From Desulfosoma caldarium (GTDB lineage: Bacteria > Desulfobacterota > Syntrophobacteria > Syntrophobacterales > DSM-9756): a stretch of 64,000 bases of DNA. The DNA is taken from positions 1 through 64,000 of the forward strand of contig NZ_RJVA01000010.1 of NCBI RefSeq assembly GCF_003751385.1, read 5' to 3'. Made by a program: the position numbers and the translations under genes. Positions 18,664 to 27,768 of the stretch are shown in pieces. A model generated the notes under the pieces. It ran no database searches, was not told the origin of the DNA, and was given only the letters and a program-made list of their open reading frames with translations. Within the stretch, counting starts at the first letter, position 1; every line of letters begins with the position of its first letter.

Positions 18664-20205
18664 TCAGGCCGCCAAATGACAGGCGTGCGGCATACGCGCA
18701 TCAAAAGGTTCCGGTCCCGCCAATGGAGCCGTTCCAAGCGCCTTTGCGAGGCCTTCCAGAAGTCCTCGAAAAATGCGCTGGTGAAACGGCTTCAACAAGG
18801 CCCAGTAGGCCATGCCGGTGAGGCCTCGAGGAAGAAATCGTGCGATGACCTGAACTTCCGTATGATGGGAATCGGACGGTGCCAGGCGAAAATCCAGGAC
18901 GGCTTCGCCGGGCATTTTCATTTCCGCCAGAAGCAAGAGACGTCGTTCGGGGACGATTTCCAACACCCTCCAGTAATCGACCGTATCGCCCACGTACAGT
19001 TTATGGGCCTCACGTCGGCCTCGCATATGTCCAAAGCCACCGACCAACCGGTCGATCCAGCCTCGTGCCCGCCACAGCCTATCCCCAAAAAACCATCCCC
19101 GCGCACCTCCAATGGGCTCCACCAAGGCCCACACATTTGACGCCGCCACGGGCACACGCATTCTGAAAGCACACTCCCTAAGCGTCCCTCCGGCATAGGG
19201 CGCATCGCCGCAATGAACCCACTCAGGGGGTATGGTCCAGCCCGCATCCGACCAGCATGTTTCCACCTGAGCCTGCCGAATCTTTTGCATGGCTTTTCGA
19301 ATCGCTTCTCGGCAACTCAAAAGCTTTTGAGGAATCCATTGGCGAATGCGAAAATCTTCGCACACCACCGCGTTGCGCAGCCCTTCCGCAAGGGGTCTGG
19401 CCAGGGCCATGGGCACCGGTGTGACCAGGTTGAGCCAATAGGAACTCAGTCGAGGCGTCAGCACGGGCACCGGAATAATCCATCTGCGCGGTAGACCCGC
19501 TTCCTCCGCGTAGATGCGCATGAGATTTTCATAGGTTAAAATGTCGGGACCTCCAATATCCAGGGTTTGTCCTAGCACATGGGGAGATTCCAGGCAGCCT
19601 TGGAGGTAGTGGAGCACGTTGCTGATGGCAATGGGCTGACACGGTGTGCGCACCCAGCGCGGCGTGATCATGACCGGAAGTCGATCCACCAGGTATCGAA
19701 GGATTTCAAAGGAGGCACTGCCGGAGCCGAGGATCATGGCAGCCCTCAAAAATGTCGTGGGTGTGGGGCCGGATTGAAGGATCTGCGCCACTTCCAGGCG
19801 CGAACGCAAATGTTTGCTGAGATCCGACGCCTCCCGCCCTAGGCCGCCAAGGTAGATGAGGCGTTCCATGCGCGCCTTACCTGCAGCGATGACCATGTTT
19901 TCGGCCGCGATGCGGTCGGCCTTGGCAAAATCCTTTTTCCCGGGCGCCATGGAATGCACCAGGTAATAGGCCGCTCGGCAGCCTTGAGCCGCCCGCACAA
20001 GGGAATCGCGATCCATCACGTCGGCTCGATACACTTCCAGGTTCGCGTGACGACCCCAAGGACGGCATTGGACCTTGGACACGGACCGTGCGATCACGCG
20101 GACTTTATAGCCCGCAGCCAGCAGCCTTGGTGTGAGTCGTCCACCCACATAACCCGTCGCTCCGGTGACCAAAATAGGTTTTGTGAACCGCTCATCCTCG
20201 TGCAT
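18664..20205 (-). CDS. SDR-family NAD(P)-binding protein with C-terminal DUF2867-like domain
   Basis: 513 aa protein. The N-terminal half is an extended SDR-like Rossmann domain with TGATGYVGGRL near residue 14 and YYLVHSM in the middle. The C-terminal part (from about residue 330) resembles the DUF2867/START-like domain (WALVEPIGGARGWFFGDRLW; LDFRLAPSDSHHTEVQVIARFLPRG; YWALLKPFHQRIF). Proteins with this pairing are common in bacteria but their substrate is not known to me; a hydrophobic ligand is suggested by the START-like fold. The start is chosen for the AAAGGAA site upstream. It leads a two-gene unit with the GDSL hydrolase. Confidence 0.82.
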   Translation of the reverse strand: MHEDERFTKPILVTGATGYVGGRLTPRLLAAGYKVRVIARSVSKVQCRPWGRHANLEVYRADVMDRDSLVRAAQGCRAAYYLVHSMAPGKKDFAKADRIAAENMVIAAGKARMERLIYLGGLGREASDLSKHLRSRLEVAQILQSGPTPTTFLRAAMILGSGSASFEILRYLVDRLPVMITPRWVRTPCQPIAISNVLHYLQGCLESPHVLGQTLDIGGPDILTYENLMRIYAEEAGLPRRWIIPVPVLTPRLSSYWLNLVTPVPMALARPLAEGLRNAVVCEDFRIRQWIPQKLLSCREAIRKAMQKIRQAQVETCWSDAGWTIPPEWVHCGDAPYAGGTLRECAFRMRVPVAASNVWALVEPIGGARGWFFGDRLWRARGWIDRLVGGFGHMRGRREAHKLYVGDTVDYWRVLEIVPERRLLLLAEMKMPGEAVLDFRLAPSDSHHTEVQVIARFLPRGLTGMAYWALLKPFHQRIFRGLLEGLAKALGTAPLAGPEPFDARMPHACHLAA

Positions 20206-20447
20206 GAACACATTCCTTTCGTGCAAAGGGCTTACTGTTGCGGGGATTCTTGCGTAAGCTCCCCTTGAACTGAAGGGGCCTTAACGTTCGAGGTTTCCAC
20301 CGATGGTGTTTCTTTCATATCCATTTTGGCAAGAAGCACGCAAGAAAAACCGCTCTTGACCTTGACTCTTTCAAAGGCTCTCGGCTATTGGATGACGTTC
20401 CGTCCACGGCACGGCTCCTCAACACGACCTCTCTGCGGGGTTTATTC

Positions 20448-21392
20448 ATGCACATGCGGACACTCAAAGCCGACCTGCTCCTTTTGATCACCGCCGTTCT
20501 ATGGGGCGTCGCTTTCGTTGCGCAACGCAAAGGCATGGAAGCCATCGGGCCCATGGCCTTCAACGCCATTCGATTCGCCTTGGGAAGCCTCTCCCTGGTC
20601 CCTCTCATCGCCATTATGGACCGGCGTACCAACGGTCGCACGCTCTTACCCCACACGGACACTCGATGGCGTGCCGCATGGCGATTCGGACTACCCTTGG
20701 GTATGGTGCTTTTTGGCGGCGCCACCCTGCAGCAGGTGGGCATCGTGTTCACAACCGCCGGCAAGGCCGGGTTCATCACCGGGCTGTATGTGGTCATGGT
20801 GCCAATTTTCGGCTTGATCTGGAAACAGCACCCCTCTTTGGGCACGTGGCTGGGAGCCTTCCTTGCCGCCGTCGGGCTCTACTTCTTAAGTATCACTCGG
20901 GATTTTGCCATGGAATTGGGCGATGCATTGGTTCTTTTGGGAGCTTTTTTTTGGACCGCTCACGTCCTGCTTCTAGGCTGGATGTCGCCACGGCGTGATC
21001 CCGTCAAGCTGGCCTGTTGTCAGTTTGCCGTGTGTTCGGCCTTGAGTCTTCTTTCCGCGCTGGTTTTTGAATCCTTTTCATGGCAGGCGGTGCACCAGGC
21101 CGCGGTGCCCATTCTCTACGGAGGGCTCGTTTCCGTCGGCATTGCCTACACGTTGCAGGTGGTGGCGCAAAAGGACGCACATCCGGCCCACGCGTCCATT
21201 CTTCTAAGCATGGAATCTCCGGTGGCGGCTTTGGCCGGATGGGTAATTTTGGGGGAAATTCTTTCCTTGAGGGCGCTTGTGGGCTGCGCTCTCATGCTTG
21301 CGGGAATGATTCTGTCCCAACTGGCCGAAGTCCTTCGACCGGCTTCTCAACCCACCATGGCTTCCCGATCCTCGCCGATGGCCGACAATTGA
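20448..21392 (+). CDS. EamA/DMT-family transporter
   Basis: 314 aa inner-membrane protein with ten predicted spans in two EamA halves. The first opens LKADLLLLITAVLWGVAFVAQRKG, a typical DMT start; the second contains the conserved EAM-like LLSMESPVAALAGWVILGE. Family members export amino acids and other small metabolites; the substrate is not predictable. ATG 20448 is chosen, ATG 20454 is possible, and a longer TTG-initiated frame from 20388 is less likely. A weak promoter-like TTGACT/TATTGG pair lies at 20362-20391. It is convergent with the acyl-CoA dehydrogenase gene. Confidence 0.9.
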   Translation: MHMRTLKADLLLLITAVLWGVAFVAQRKGMEAIGPMAFNAIRFALGSLSLVPLIAIMDRRTNGRTLLPHTDTRWRAAWRFGLPLGMVLFGGATLQQVGIVFTTAGKAGFITGLYVVMVPIFGLIWKQHPSLGTWLGAFLAAVGLYFLSITRDFAMELGDALVLLGAFFWTAHVLLLGWMSPRRDPVKLACCQFAVCSALSLLSALVFESFSWQAVHQAAVPILYGGLVSVGIAYTLQVVAQKDAHPAHASILLSMESPVAALAGWVILGEILSLRALVGCALMLAGMILSQLAEVLRPASQPTMASRSSPMADN

Positions 21393-21424
21393 GCCGAGTC
21401 TCGGCGGGGTGGAGGCTTGACCAA

Positions 21425-21454
21425 GCCGAGGGGCACGCCTCGCGTGCCCTCGGC
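21425..21454. terminator. GC-rich hairpin between convergent genes
   Basis: GCCGAGGGGCACGC and GCGTGCCCTCGGC form a stem with one bulged G and a 3-4 nt loop. It sits between the stop codons of the transporter and the acyl-CoA dehydrogenase. No clear T-run follows on either strand, so terminator function is a guess. Confidence 0.4.
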
Positions 21455-21485
21455 CAAGACTCTGGGATGCGTCGCAAAAGGGTTT

Positions 21486-22634
21486 TTATTTGAGAAGTTC
21501 CCGAGCGATAATCAGGCGCTGAATCTCGCTGGTCCCTTCGTAGATGGTCGTCACTCGAACATCCCGATAATAGCGTTCCAGGGGAAAGTCCTGAGTGTAA
21601 CCGTATCCGCCCAGAATCTGAACGGCGTCATAGCAGGCCTTGTTGGCCGCTTCTGTGGCGTAGAGCTTTCCCATGGACGCTTCTTTGGTATAGGGCCGCT
21701 TGTTTTCCTTCAGATAAGCCGCTCGAAGGAGCAAAAGCCGCGCCGCTTCCAGCCTGGTGTAATTGTCGGCGATCATCCACTGAATCGCTTGGTGCTTAGC
21801 AATGGGCACACCGAACTGAATGCGCTCTTTGGCGTAGTTGGAGGCAAAATCCATGGCAGCCAACCCGATGCCCAGGGCCATGGACCCGATGCCGATGCGG
21901 CCGCCGGCCAGTTCAGACACCGCAATGCGAAACCCGTCGTTGACCCTGCCCAGCACCGCACTTTCCGGCACGCGGCAGTCTTCAAAGAGCAGCTCGTTGG
22001 TGGAAGATCCATGCTGGCCTAGTTTTTTTTCATCCTTGCCGATGGTAAAGCCCGGGGTTCCCGGTTCCACCAGAAAGCACGTGATCCCCTTGCCCTTGGG
22101 CGCCTCCTTATCGGTCACCGCCCATACCACAAAGACACCCGCGTATTCAGCGCTGGTAATCCACAGCTTGGTGCCGTTGATCACCCAATGATTGCCGTCC
22201 TTGACCGCGCTGGTGCGAATCCCCGCGGGGTCCGAACCAGCTCCGGGTTCCGACAGCGCGAAGCTTCCAGCAGCATATTCCCCGCTGCACAGAGGGGGAA
22301 TGTAGCGCCGCTTTTGTTCTTCTGTTCCCGTGGCCTGAATGACTTCGGCCACCATGTTGGTCACGGACGCGGTCACCGTGGTGGCGGCGCAAGCCCGTCC
22401 CAGCTCCGTCATGGCCAGGGAAAAGGCAACCACTCCAGCTCCGGTGCCTCCGTATTCCGGGTCCACGTTGAGGCCCATAAAACCCAGTTCGGCCAGTTTC
22501 TTAAGGTTTCTCTTGAGAATGTCTCGGTTCTTGGTGCGATCCAGTTCCGCCGCCACGGGTTCCAGTTCGTTTTTGGCAAACTTGGCTGCGGTGTCCTGGA
22601 TGATTTTTTGCTCCTCGGTCAGCTCAAAATTCAT
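21486..22634 (-). CDS. Acyl-CoA dehydrogenase, short-chain (butyryl-CoA dehydrogenase-like)
   Basis: 382 aa FAD enzyme that oxidises acyl-CoA to enoyl-CoA. Visible are the N-terminal MNFELTEEQKIIQDT, the two family signatures (GSFALSEPGAGSD and QILGGYGYTQDFPLERYYRD) and the catalytic Glu in IYEGTSEIQR near the C-terminus. Length and motifs match short-chain members such as Bcd. A GGGAGG site precedes the ATG. It is last in the unit thiolase, 3-hydroxyacyl-CoA dehydrogenase, acyl-CoA dehydrogenase; no etfAB or enoyl-CoA hydratase is adjacent. It could work in beta-oxidation or in the reverse direction. Confidence 0.95.
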   Translation of the reverse strand: MNFELTEEQKIIQDTAAKFAKNELEPVAAELDRTKNRDILKRNLKKLAELGFMGLNVDPEYGGTGAGVVAFSLAMTELGRACAATTVTASVTNMVAEVIQATGTEEQKRRYIPPLCSGEYAAGSFALSEPGAGSDPAGIRTSAVKDGNHWVINGTKLWITSAEYAGVFVVWAVTDKEAPKGKGITCFLVEPGTPGFTIGKDEKKLGQHGSSTNELLFEDCRVPESAVLGRVNDGFRIAVSELAGGRIGIGSMALGIGLAAMDFASNYAKERIQFGVPIAKHQAIQWMIADNYTRLEAARLLLLRAAYLKENKRPYTKEASMGKLYATEAANKACYDAVQILGGYGYTQDFPLERYYRDVRVTTIYEGTSEIQRLIIARELLK

Positions 22635-22650
22635 CGGGGACGCCTCCCTC

Positions 22651-23502
22651 TCAGCTGTATTCGTAAAATCCTCGACCTGTCTTGCGGCCTAGCCAGCCGG
22701 CTTCCACGTACTTGCGCAGCAGCGGGCACGGCCTGTACTTGGAATCGCAAAATCCTTGGTACAGGGTTTCCATGATGGCCAGGCAGGTATCCAACCCAAT
22801 AAGGTCAGCCAAGGCCAGGGGTCCCATGGGGTGGTTCATGCCCAACTTCATGACCGTGTCAATGTCTTCACGGGTGCCCACGCCGTGGTAGAGGCAGTAG
22901 ATGGCCTCATTGATCATGGGCATGAGAATGCGGTTGGCGATGAAGCCCGGATAATCCTGGGCGAGCGCAGGGGTTTTGCCCATTTTTTCCGAAAGCTGCC
23001 AGGTGAGCTGGAAGGTTTCATCGGAAGTGGCGATGCCACGAATGATTTCCACAAGCTTCATGACCGGCACCGGATTCATGAAATGCATGCCGATAACCTT
23101 TTCCGGCCTCTTGGTTTTTCCGGCAATGCGCCCGATGGGGATGGACGAGGTATTGGTGGCCAACACGGCATGAGGTGGGCAGATATTGTCCAAGTCTTGA
23201 AAAATTTTGAACTTGATCTGTTCATTTTCCGTCGCCGCTTCCACCACGAAGTCGGCAACGGCCATGTCCTTGGGGTCCACGCTCGTGCGAATGCGCCCCA
23301 GCACGGCGTCCATCTCTTCCTGGCTCAACTTGCCCTTTTCCACGCTTCGAGCCAAATTTTTCTTGATGGTATTGAGACCTTTTTGGACGAATTCCTCCTG
23401 AATATCGTTCATGATCACGGCCAGACCGCTCATGGCCGCCACCTGTGCAATGCCGTTGCCCATCTGTCCGGCGCCGACTACGCCAAAGGTTTTCACTTCC
23501 AT
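22651..23502 (-). CDS. hbd: 3-hydroxyacyl-CoA (3-hydroxybutyryl-CoA) dehydrogenase
   Basis: 283 aa NAD(P)-dependent enzyme interconverting 3-hydroxyacyl-CoA and 3-oxoacyl-CoA. The N-terminal dinucleotide fold has GVVGAGQMGNGIAQ; the family signature MHFMNPVPVMKLVEII contains the catalytic His, and the C-terminal helical domain has NRILMPMINEAI and GMNHPMGPLALADLIGLD. Single-domain size fits the Hbd/PaaH type rather than the multifunctional FadB. It lies 16 nt after the upstream gene end and before the acyl-CoA dehydrogenase. Confidence 0.96.
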   Translation of the reverse strand: MEVKTFGVVGAGQMGNGIAQVAAMSGLAVIMNDIQEEFVQKGLNTIKKNLARSVEKGKLSQEEMDAVLGRIRTSVDPKDMAVADFVVEAATENEQIKFKIFQDLDNICPPHAVLATNTSSIPIGRIAGKTKRPEKVIGMHFMNPVPVMKLVEIIRGIATSDETFQLTWQLSEKMGKTPALAQDYPGFIANRILMPMINEAIYCLYHGVGTREDIDTVMKLGMNHPMGPLALADLIGLDTCLAIMETLYQGFCDSKYRPCPLLRKYVEAGWLGRKTGRGFYEYS

Positions 23503-23519
23503 GGTGTTCCTCCTCTTTG

Positions 23520-24695
23520 CTATCGCTTGACCACAAGCGCCACCGCTTCACCGCCGCCTAGGCACAAAGAAGCCAGGCCTGTTTTCTTGTCCTGTTTGAT
23601 CATTTCATGAATCAAGGTGACCAACACTCGGGCCCCGCTGGCTCCAATGGGATGCCCCAGGGACACGCTTCCGCCGTTCACGTTCACCTTAGCCGGATCC
23701 AATTGCAGTTCGCGCAGGACGGCCACGGTGGATCCGCTGAAGGCTTCGTTGATTTCGTACAGATCCACGTCCTGCAAGCCAATGCCTTCCTTTTTGAGGC
23801 ACTTGGGAACCGCCCAAATGGGCGCCACCAGAACGTATTTCATGTCGATACCGGCAGAAGCCTGAGCCCCGATGGTGGCCAAAACACGGCAACCCAGCGC
23901 TTGAGCCTTTTCCCTGGCCATGACGACCACCGCCGCGGCTCCATCGGAAATGATCGACGCATTGCCCGCCGTGGTCACGCCACCCTCTTTGAAGGCCGGC
24001 TTCATCTTCGAGAGCACCTCATAGGAGGTTTCACGAGGGCATTCATCCTTAGAAAAGAGCACCGGGTCGCCTTTGCGTTGCGGTATAGGAACCGGCACAA
24101 TTTCATCCTGGAATTTGCCCGCCGCGATGGCATTCAAAGCCCGCCGATAGGATTCCAGAGCGTACATGTCCTGGTCTTCGCGGCTCACGCCGTAGCGTTC
24201 GCTGCACAGTTCATTGGAAATGCCCATGTGGAAATCGTTCACGATGTCCCACAAACCGTCGTGGATCATGTGATCCTTAAGCTGCCCATGGCCCATGCGG
24301 TAGCCCGTGCGCGCCTTGTCCAGAAAATACGGAGCCATGCTCATGTTCTCCATGCCGCCGGCCACCACCACGTCGGCATCCCCCGTCTGCACGGCCTGAG
24401 CGGCCAGCATGACGGCTTTGAGGCCGGAGCCGCACACCTTGTTCACCGTCAGGCATTCCACTTCCCACGGCAAGCCCGCCTTCACGGCGGCCTGCTTGGC
24501 GGGGTTCTGTCCATAGCCGCAGGGCAGCACTTGCCCCATGATGACTTCGTTGACGTCTTCCTTGGCAATGCCTGCGCGTCGCACGGCTTCTGTAATGACC
24601 ACGGCGCCCAGTGCCGTGGCGCCGATGCTGGCAAGAGAGCCGTTGAAGCTTCCCAGCGGTGTTCTCACCGCACTGACAATGACCGCTTCCCGCAT
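23520..24695 (-). CDS. Acetyl-CoA C-acetyltransferase (thiolase)
   Basis: 391 aa thiolase that joins or cleaves acetyl-CoA units. The acylated Cys is in [15 protein letters not shown] (near residue 88), the His in [18 protein letters not shown] and the second Cys in [13 protein letters not shown]. The ATG at 24695 is favoured by GGAGG upstream and by the classic start [12 protein letters not shown]; a longer frame has no support. It is the first of three fatty-acyl genes and follows the DUF167 gene by 16 nt. Confidence 0.96.
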   Translation of the reverse strand: MREAVIVSAVRTPLGSFNGSLASIGATALGAVVITEAVRRAGIAKEDVNEVIMGQVLPCGYGQNPAKQAAVKAGLPWEVECLTVNKVCGSGLKAVMLAAQAVQTGDADVVVAGGMENMSMAPYFLDKARTGYRMGHGQLKDHMIHDGLWDIVNDFHMGISNELCSERYGVSREDQDMYALESYRRALNAIAAGKFQDEIVPVPIPQRKGDPVLFSKDECPRETSYEVLSKMKPAFKEGGVTTAGNASIISDGAAAVVVMAREKAQALGCRVLATIGAQASAGIDMKYVLVAPIWAVPKCLKKEGIGLQDVDLYEINEAFSGSTVAVLRELQLDPAKVNVNGGSVSLGHPIGASGARVLVTLIHEMIKQDKKTGLASLCLGGGEAVALVVKR

Positions 24696-24711
24696 GACCT
24701 TGTCCTCCTTT

Positions 24712-25092
24712 TCAGCTTCCGTTGGATGTTGGCGAATGCCGCCCTTCGCCAAAACCGAGCGTTTGAAACACCGCCATGAGACGCTCGGCCGTGGTTCCTC
24801 GAATCAAAATCACCTTGTTTCGGCTTTTGTTCCCTTGGAGCACTCGGACACGGCTCTTGGACGTTCCCGCGAGATCCGCCAGAAACCGGACACATTCCCT
24901 GTTGGCCGCCCCTTCCAAAGGCGGCGCGCAGACTTTGATTTTGAGCGCCCCCTGCTGAACGCCCGCCAGTTCGGTTCGGCGTGCGTTGGGCTGTACACGT
25001 ACGGTCACGGTGACGCCTTCAGGGTGAGATCGTAAAAAAGAGGAGGAATCCTTCGGGCCTAATTCCATGCCGTCTCGCTTGTGCCGAATCAT
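24712..25092 (-). CDS. DUF167 (YggU-like) family protein
   Basis: 126 aa protein with the DUF167 core: VTVTVRVQPNARRTELAG, then LKIKVCAPPLEGAANRECVRFLA and SRVRVLQGNKSRNKVILIRG. The family is small, cytoplasmic and of unknown function. The start ATG overlaps the stop of the rhomboid gene (ATGA), supporting MIRHKRDG as the N-terminus and translational coupling. The extra N-terminal 35 residues are longer than usual. Confidence 0.88.
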   Translation of the reverse strand: MIRHKRDGMELGPKDSSSFLRSHPEGVTVTVRVQPNARRTELAGVQQGALKIKVCAPPLEGAANRECVRFLADLAGTSKSRVRVLQGNKSRNKVILIRGTTAERLMAVFQTLGFGEGRHSPTSNGS

Positions 25093-25763
25093 CGGCGTTC
25101 TCGAAAGACTTTCACAAGCACCATGCCGGCGACAAACCCACCGATGTGCGCCCACCAGGCCACTCCCCCCACCTGGGCTCCGCCGCCCATGAGTGCAAAG
25201 GTGCCGCTAAAAAACTGCATCACAAACCACAGGCCCAAAAACACATAGGCTGGCATTTCAACTATGGAAAAGTAAAAGAAGATGGGCACCAGTGTGAGGA
25301 CTCTCGCTCGAGGATACAACAGAAAATAGGCGCCCATCACTCCGGCGATGGCGCCACTGGCCCCGATGGTGGGAATGCGCGATGAAGGGTTCGTCACAAT
25401 GTGCATCAGGGACGCGATCAAACCGCACAGAAGATAGAAAAGAAGATAGCGACCTCGCCCTAGAGCGCTTTCCACGTTATCTCCAAAGATGTGCAGCACC
25501 CACATGTTGCCAATGAGGTGCATCCAGCCGCCATGCAAAAACATGGTCGTCACAAAAGGAATCGCCTGCTCAAGGGTGCTGAAGCGCGAGGCCACTTCCA
25601 AATGCGTGTAGCGAATGGGCACAATGCCGTACCGGTAAATCCAAATGCGCAGGCCGGGTCCCAGGGCCAGTTCGTAAAAGAATGCCAAAACGCAGAGGCC
25701 GATGATGCCGTAGGTCACCGCCGGAAAGCGCCTGGAAGGATTGACATCACGCAAAGGAATCAT
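25089..25763 (-). CDS. Rhomboid-family intramembrane serine protease
   Basis: 224 aa membrane protein with six predicted spans. The catalytic Ser is in GASGAIAGVMGAY and the catalytic His in WWAHIGGFVAG; the upstream HGGWMHLIGNMWVL is the typical rhomboid loop and second span. Such enzymes cut membrane helices of other proteins; the target is unknown. It is first in a minus-strand unit continuing into DUF167 and the acyl-CoA genes. An A/T-rich stretch with TTTACA and TGTAAA half sites (25815-25850) upstream may hold its promoter. Confidence 0.95.
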   Translation of the reverse strand: MIPLRDVNPSRRFPAVTYGIIGLCVLAFFYELALGPGLRIWIYRYGIVPIRYTHLEVASRFSTLEQAIPFVTTMFLHGGWMHLIGNMWVLHIFGDNVESALGRGRYLLFYLLCGLIASLMHIVTNPSSRIPTIGASGAIAGVMGAYFLLYPRARVLTLVPIFFYFSIVEMPAYVFLGLWFVMQFFSGTFALMGGGAQVGGVAWWAHIGGFVAGMVLVKVFRERR

Positions 25764-25885
25764 CTGTTCGGCGTCCTTCTTGGTTTAAAGGCCTCTTGCA
25801 AGCCACTTAAGCATTTTACAGTATCTTCATTTCCTTTTGTTGTAAAGCAATGGTTGTTTGAGCTATCGAAATCAGATACGGTTCA

Positions 25886-25914
25886 TTGACACGAGAAGAC
25901 CTTTTGGCTAGCAT
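25886..25914 (+). promoter_or_regulatory. Promoter of the hydantoinase/HDAC gene series
   Basis: Perfect -35 TTGACA (25886-25891) and TAGCAT (25909-25914, four of six) are spaced 17 bp. It lies about 120 nt before the start at 26035 and is divergent from the rhomboid unit. Confidence 0.6.
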
Positions 25915-26034
25915 CCTCAGGAATTGCAAGGCTTTGTTCACGAGGCGCGGTAACAGCCTTTTCGATGTCATTGGCGATTCTCAAAGGCGGTCTCATGCGA
26001 TATCGGCTACTCCACAAAGACTTCGAGGTTGGTC

Positions 26035-27747
26035 ATGATCATAGGGCTGGATGTGGGCGGCACACACACCGACGTGGTCTTGTTGGGCGAACATGGCATC
26101 GAATGTCAGGCCAAGGTTCCCACAACCCATGACAACCTGCTTGATTGTGTTTGGAAGGGTTTGGAAGCGGTCACTTTAGGGGTGGCACCTCATGAAGTGG
26201 AACGCATCGTCTTGAGCACCACGCTCACCACCAACGCCATCGCTGAGGAAAAGCTCCCACCGGTCGGCATGATCGTGACCAGCGGGCCGGGCCTGGACCC
26301 CGAATCCTTTCGCACCAACGACCATTATTACGTGGTCTCGGGCTCCATCGATCATCGAGGCCGCGAAATTCAGCCCATTGAACCCATGGAGATCGAAGCT
26401 ATCGGGTCGCGGCTGCGCAAGGAAGGCGTGCGCCACGTGGGTGTGGTGGGCAAGTTTTCCATCCGCAATCCCAAGCATGAAACCCAGATTCAGCAACTCC
26501 TGGGGGATCACTTTGACTATGTCGTTCTGGGGCATCGCATGTCAGGAAGCCTGAATTTTCCTCGCCGTATCGCCACGGCCTACCTCAACGCCGCAGTCTA
26601 TTCCATTCACAAGAAATTTTTTGACGCCGTGCGCCGGTCTTTGAAGAAAAATGGCCTGCCCATTCCCATTCACATTCTGAAGGCGGACGGCGGCACCATG
26701 AGCTTTGACGCCTCCTTGGACCTTCCGGGGCAAACCATTTTGTCGGGTCCGGCCGCCAGTGTCATGGGTTCCTTGCCCTACTCGTCGGAACATCTGGACA
26801 CGCTTGTTTTGGACATCGGAGGCACGACCACGGACATGGCCGTCATAGTGGGCACGGTGCCTCTCTTGGCCGCCCAGGGTGCGAAAGTGGGTCGTTTTCG
26901 TACCCTCATTCGCGCCTTGAGAACCAGCTCCCTCGCTCTGGGAGGAGACAGTGCGGTGCGAGTCAAGAACGGTCGGCTGCAGTTGGGACCGGACCGAGAA
27001 GGTCCGGCCATGGCCTTTGGTGGGCCCACACCCACGCCCACGGATGCCATCATTGCTCTGGGGGGAAATCTCAACGGAAACCGAAGCGCCGCCGAACGCG
27101 GTATGCTTCAGGTCGCGGAGGCTCTGGGGGTGCCCATGCAGGAGGCCGCGCAGCAGGTGTTTGACATGGCATGCCGAGGCATCCTGCAGGCTGCCGAAGA
27201 GATGGTGCAGGCCATCAATGCCAAACCCGTCTATACCGTTCACGAACTTCTAGAAGGCTATCAGGTGAGGCCAAAAGAAATCCTCGTGCTGGGAGGCCCG
27301 GCCCCCTATTTCGCCAAAAGGTTAGAAGAAATATCGCCCTACACCGTGCGCGTCGTGCCGCAGTGGGACGTGGCCAATGCCGTGGGAGCGGCTCTGGCCC
27401 GCACCACCTGCGAACTCACCCTGTTTGTGGACACGGAGCGAGGCATCGCCACGGCGCCCGAAGAAGCCTTTCATCAGCCGGTCAAACGCGATTTCACCAT
27501 GGGCAAGGCCGTCTCCCTGGCCTTGGAACTGCTGACGGAAAAGGCCGTTCGCGAGGGCGCCACCCGCTCCGATTTGGAAACGGAAGTCTTGGAGAAACTG
27601 CAATTCAACATGGTTCGAGGCTTCTACACCGCGGGCAAATATTACCGGGTGAAGGTTCAGGTCAAGCCGGGCCTCATTGGCCATTACCGATGCATTGTCG
27701 ACAGGATTCAACACAGCGACGCCACCGCACCCAGCTGCACCGTCTAG
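26035..27747 (+). CDS. Hydantoinase/oxoprolinase (HyuA-like) family protein
   Basis: 570 aa protein with an actin-like ATPase layout: IIGLDVGGTHTDVVLL at the N-terminus, STTLTTNAIAEEKLPPVG, then LVLDIGGTTTDMAV near residue 260 and LVLGGPAPYFAKRLEE further on. Relatives hydrolyse ATP to open cyclic amides (5-oxoproline, hydantoins) or carboxylate acetone or acetophenone. It is shorter than most HyuA proteins (about 650-700 aa), and no HyuB gene is adjacent. The ATG at 26035 follows GAGG; the longer TTG version adds two residues. The next gene, 21 nt on, encodes an HDAC-family amidohydrolase. Confidence 0.88.
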   Translation: MIIGLDVGGTHTDVVLLGEHGIECQAKVPTTHDNLLDCVWKGLEAVTLGVAPHEVERIVLSTTLTTNAIAEEKLPPVGMIVTSGPGLDPESFRTNDHYYVVSGSIDHRGREIQPIEPMEIEAIGSRLRKEGVRHVGVVGKFSIRNPKHETQIQQLLGDHFDYVVLGHRMSGSLNFPRRIATAYLNAAVYSIHKKFFDAVRRSLKKNGLPIPIHILKADGGTMSFDASLDLPGQTILSGPAASVMGSLPYSSEHLDTLVLDIGGTTTDMAVIVGTVPLLAAQGAKVGRFRTLIRALRTSSLALGGDSAVRVKNGRLQLGPDREGPAMAFGGPTPTPTDAIIALGGNLNGNRSAAERGMLQVAEALGVPMQEAAQQVFDMACRGILQAAEEMVQAINAKPVYTVHELLEGYQVRPKEILVLGGPAPYFAKRLEEISPYTVRVVPQWDVANAVGAALARTTCELTLFVDTERGIATAPEEAFHQPVKRDFTMGKAVSLALELLTEKAVREGATRSDLETEVLEKLQFNMVRGFYTAGKYYRVKVQVKPGLIGHYRCIVDRIQHSDATAPSCTV

Positions 27748-27768
27748 TCCCGTTAAGGAGAAACGCTC

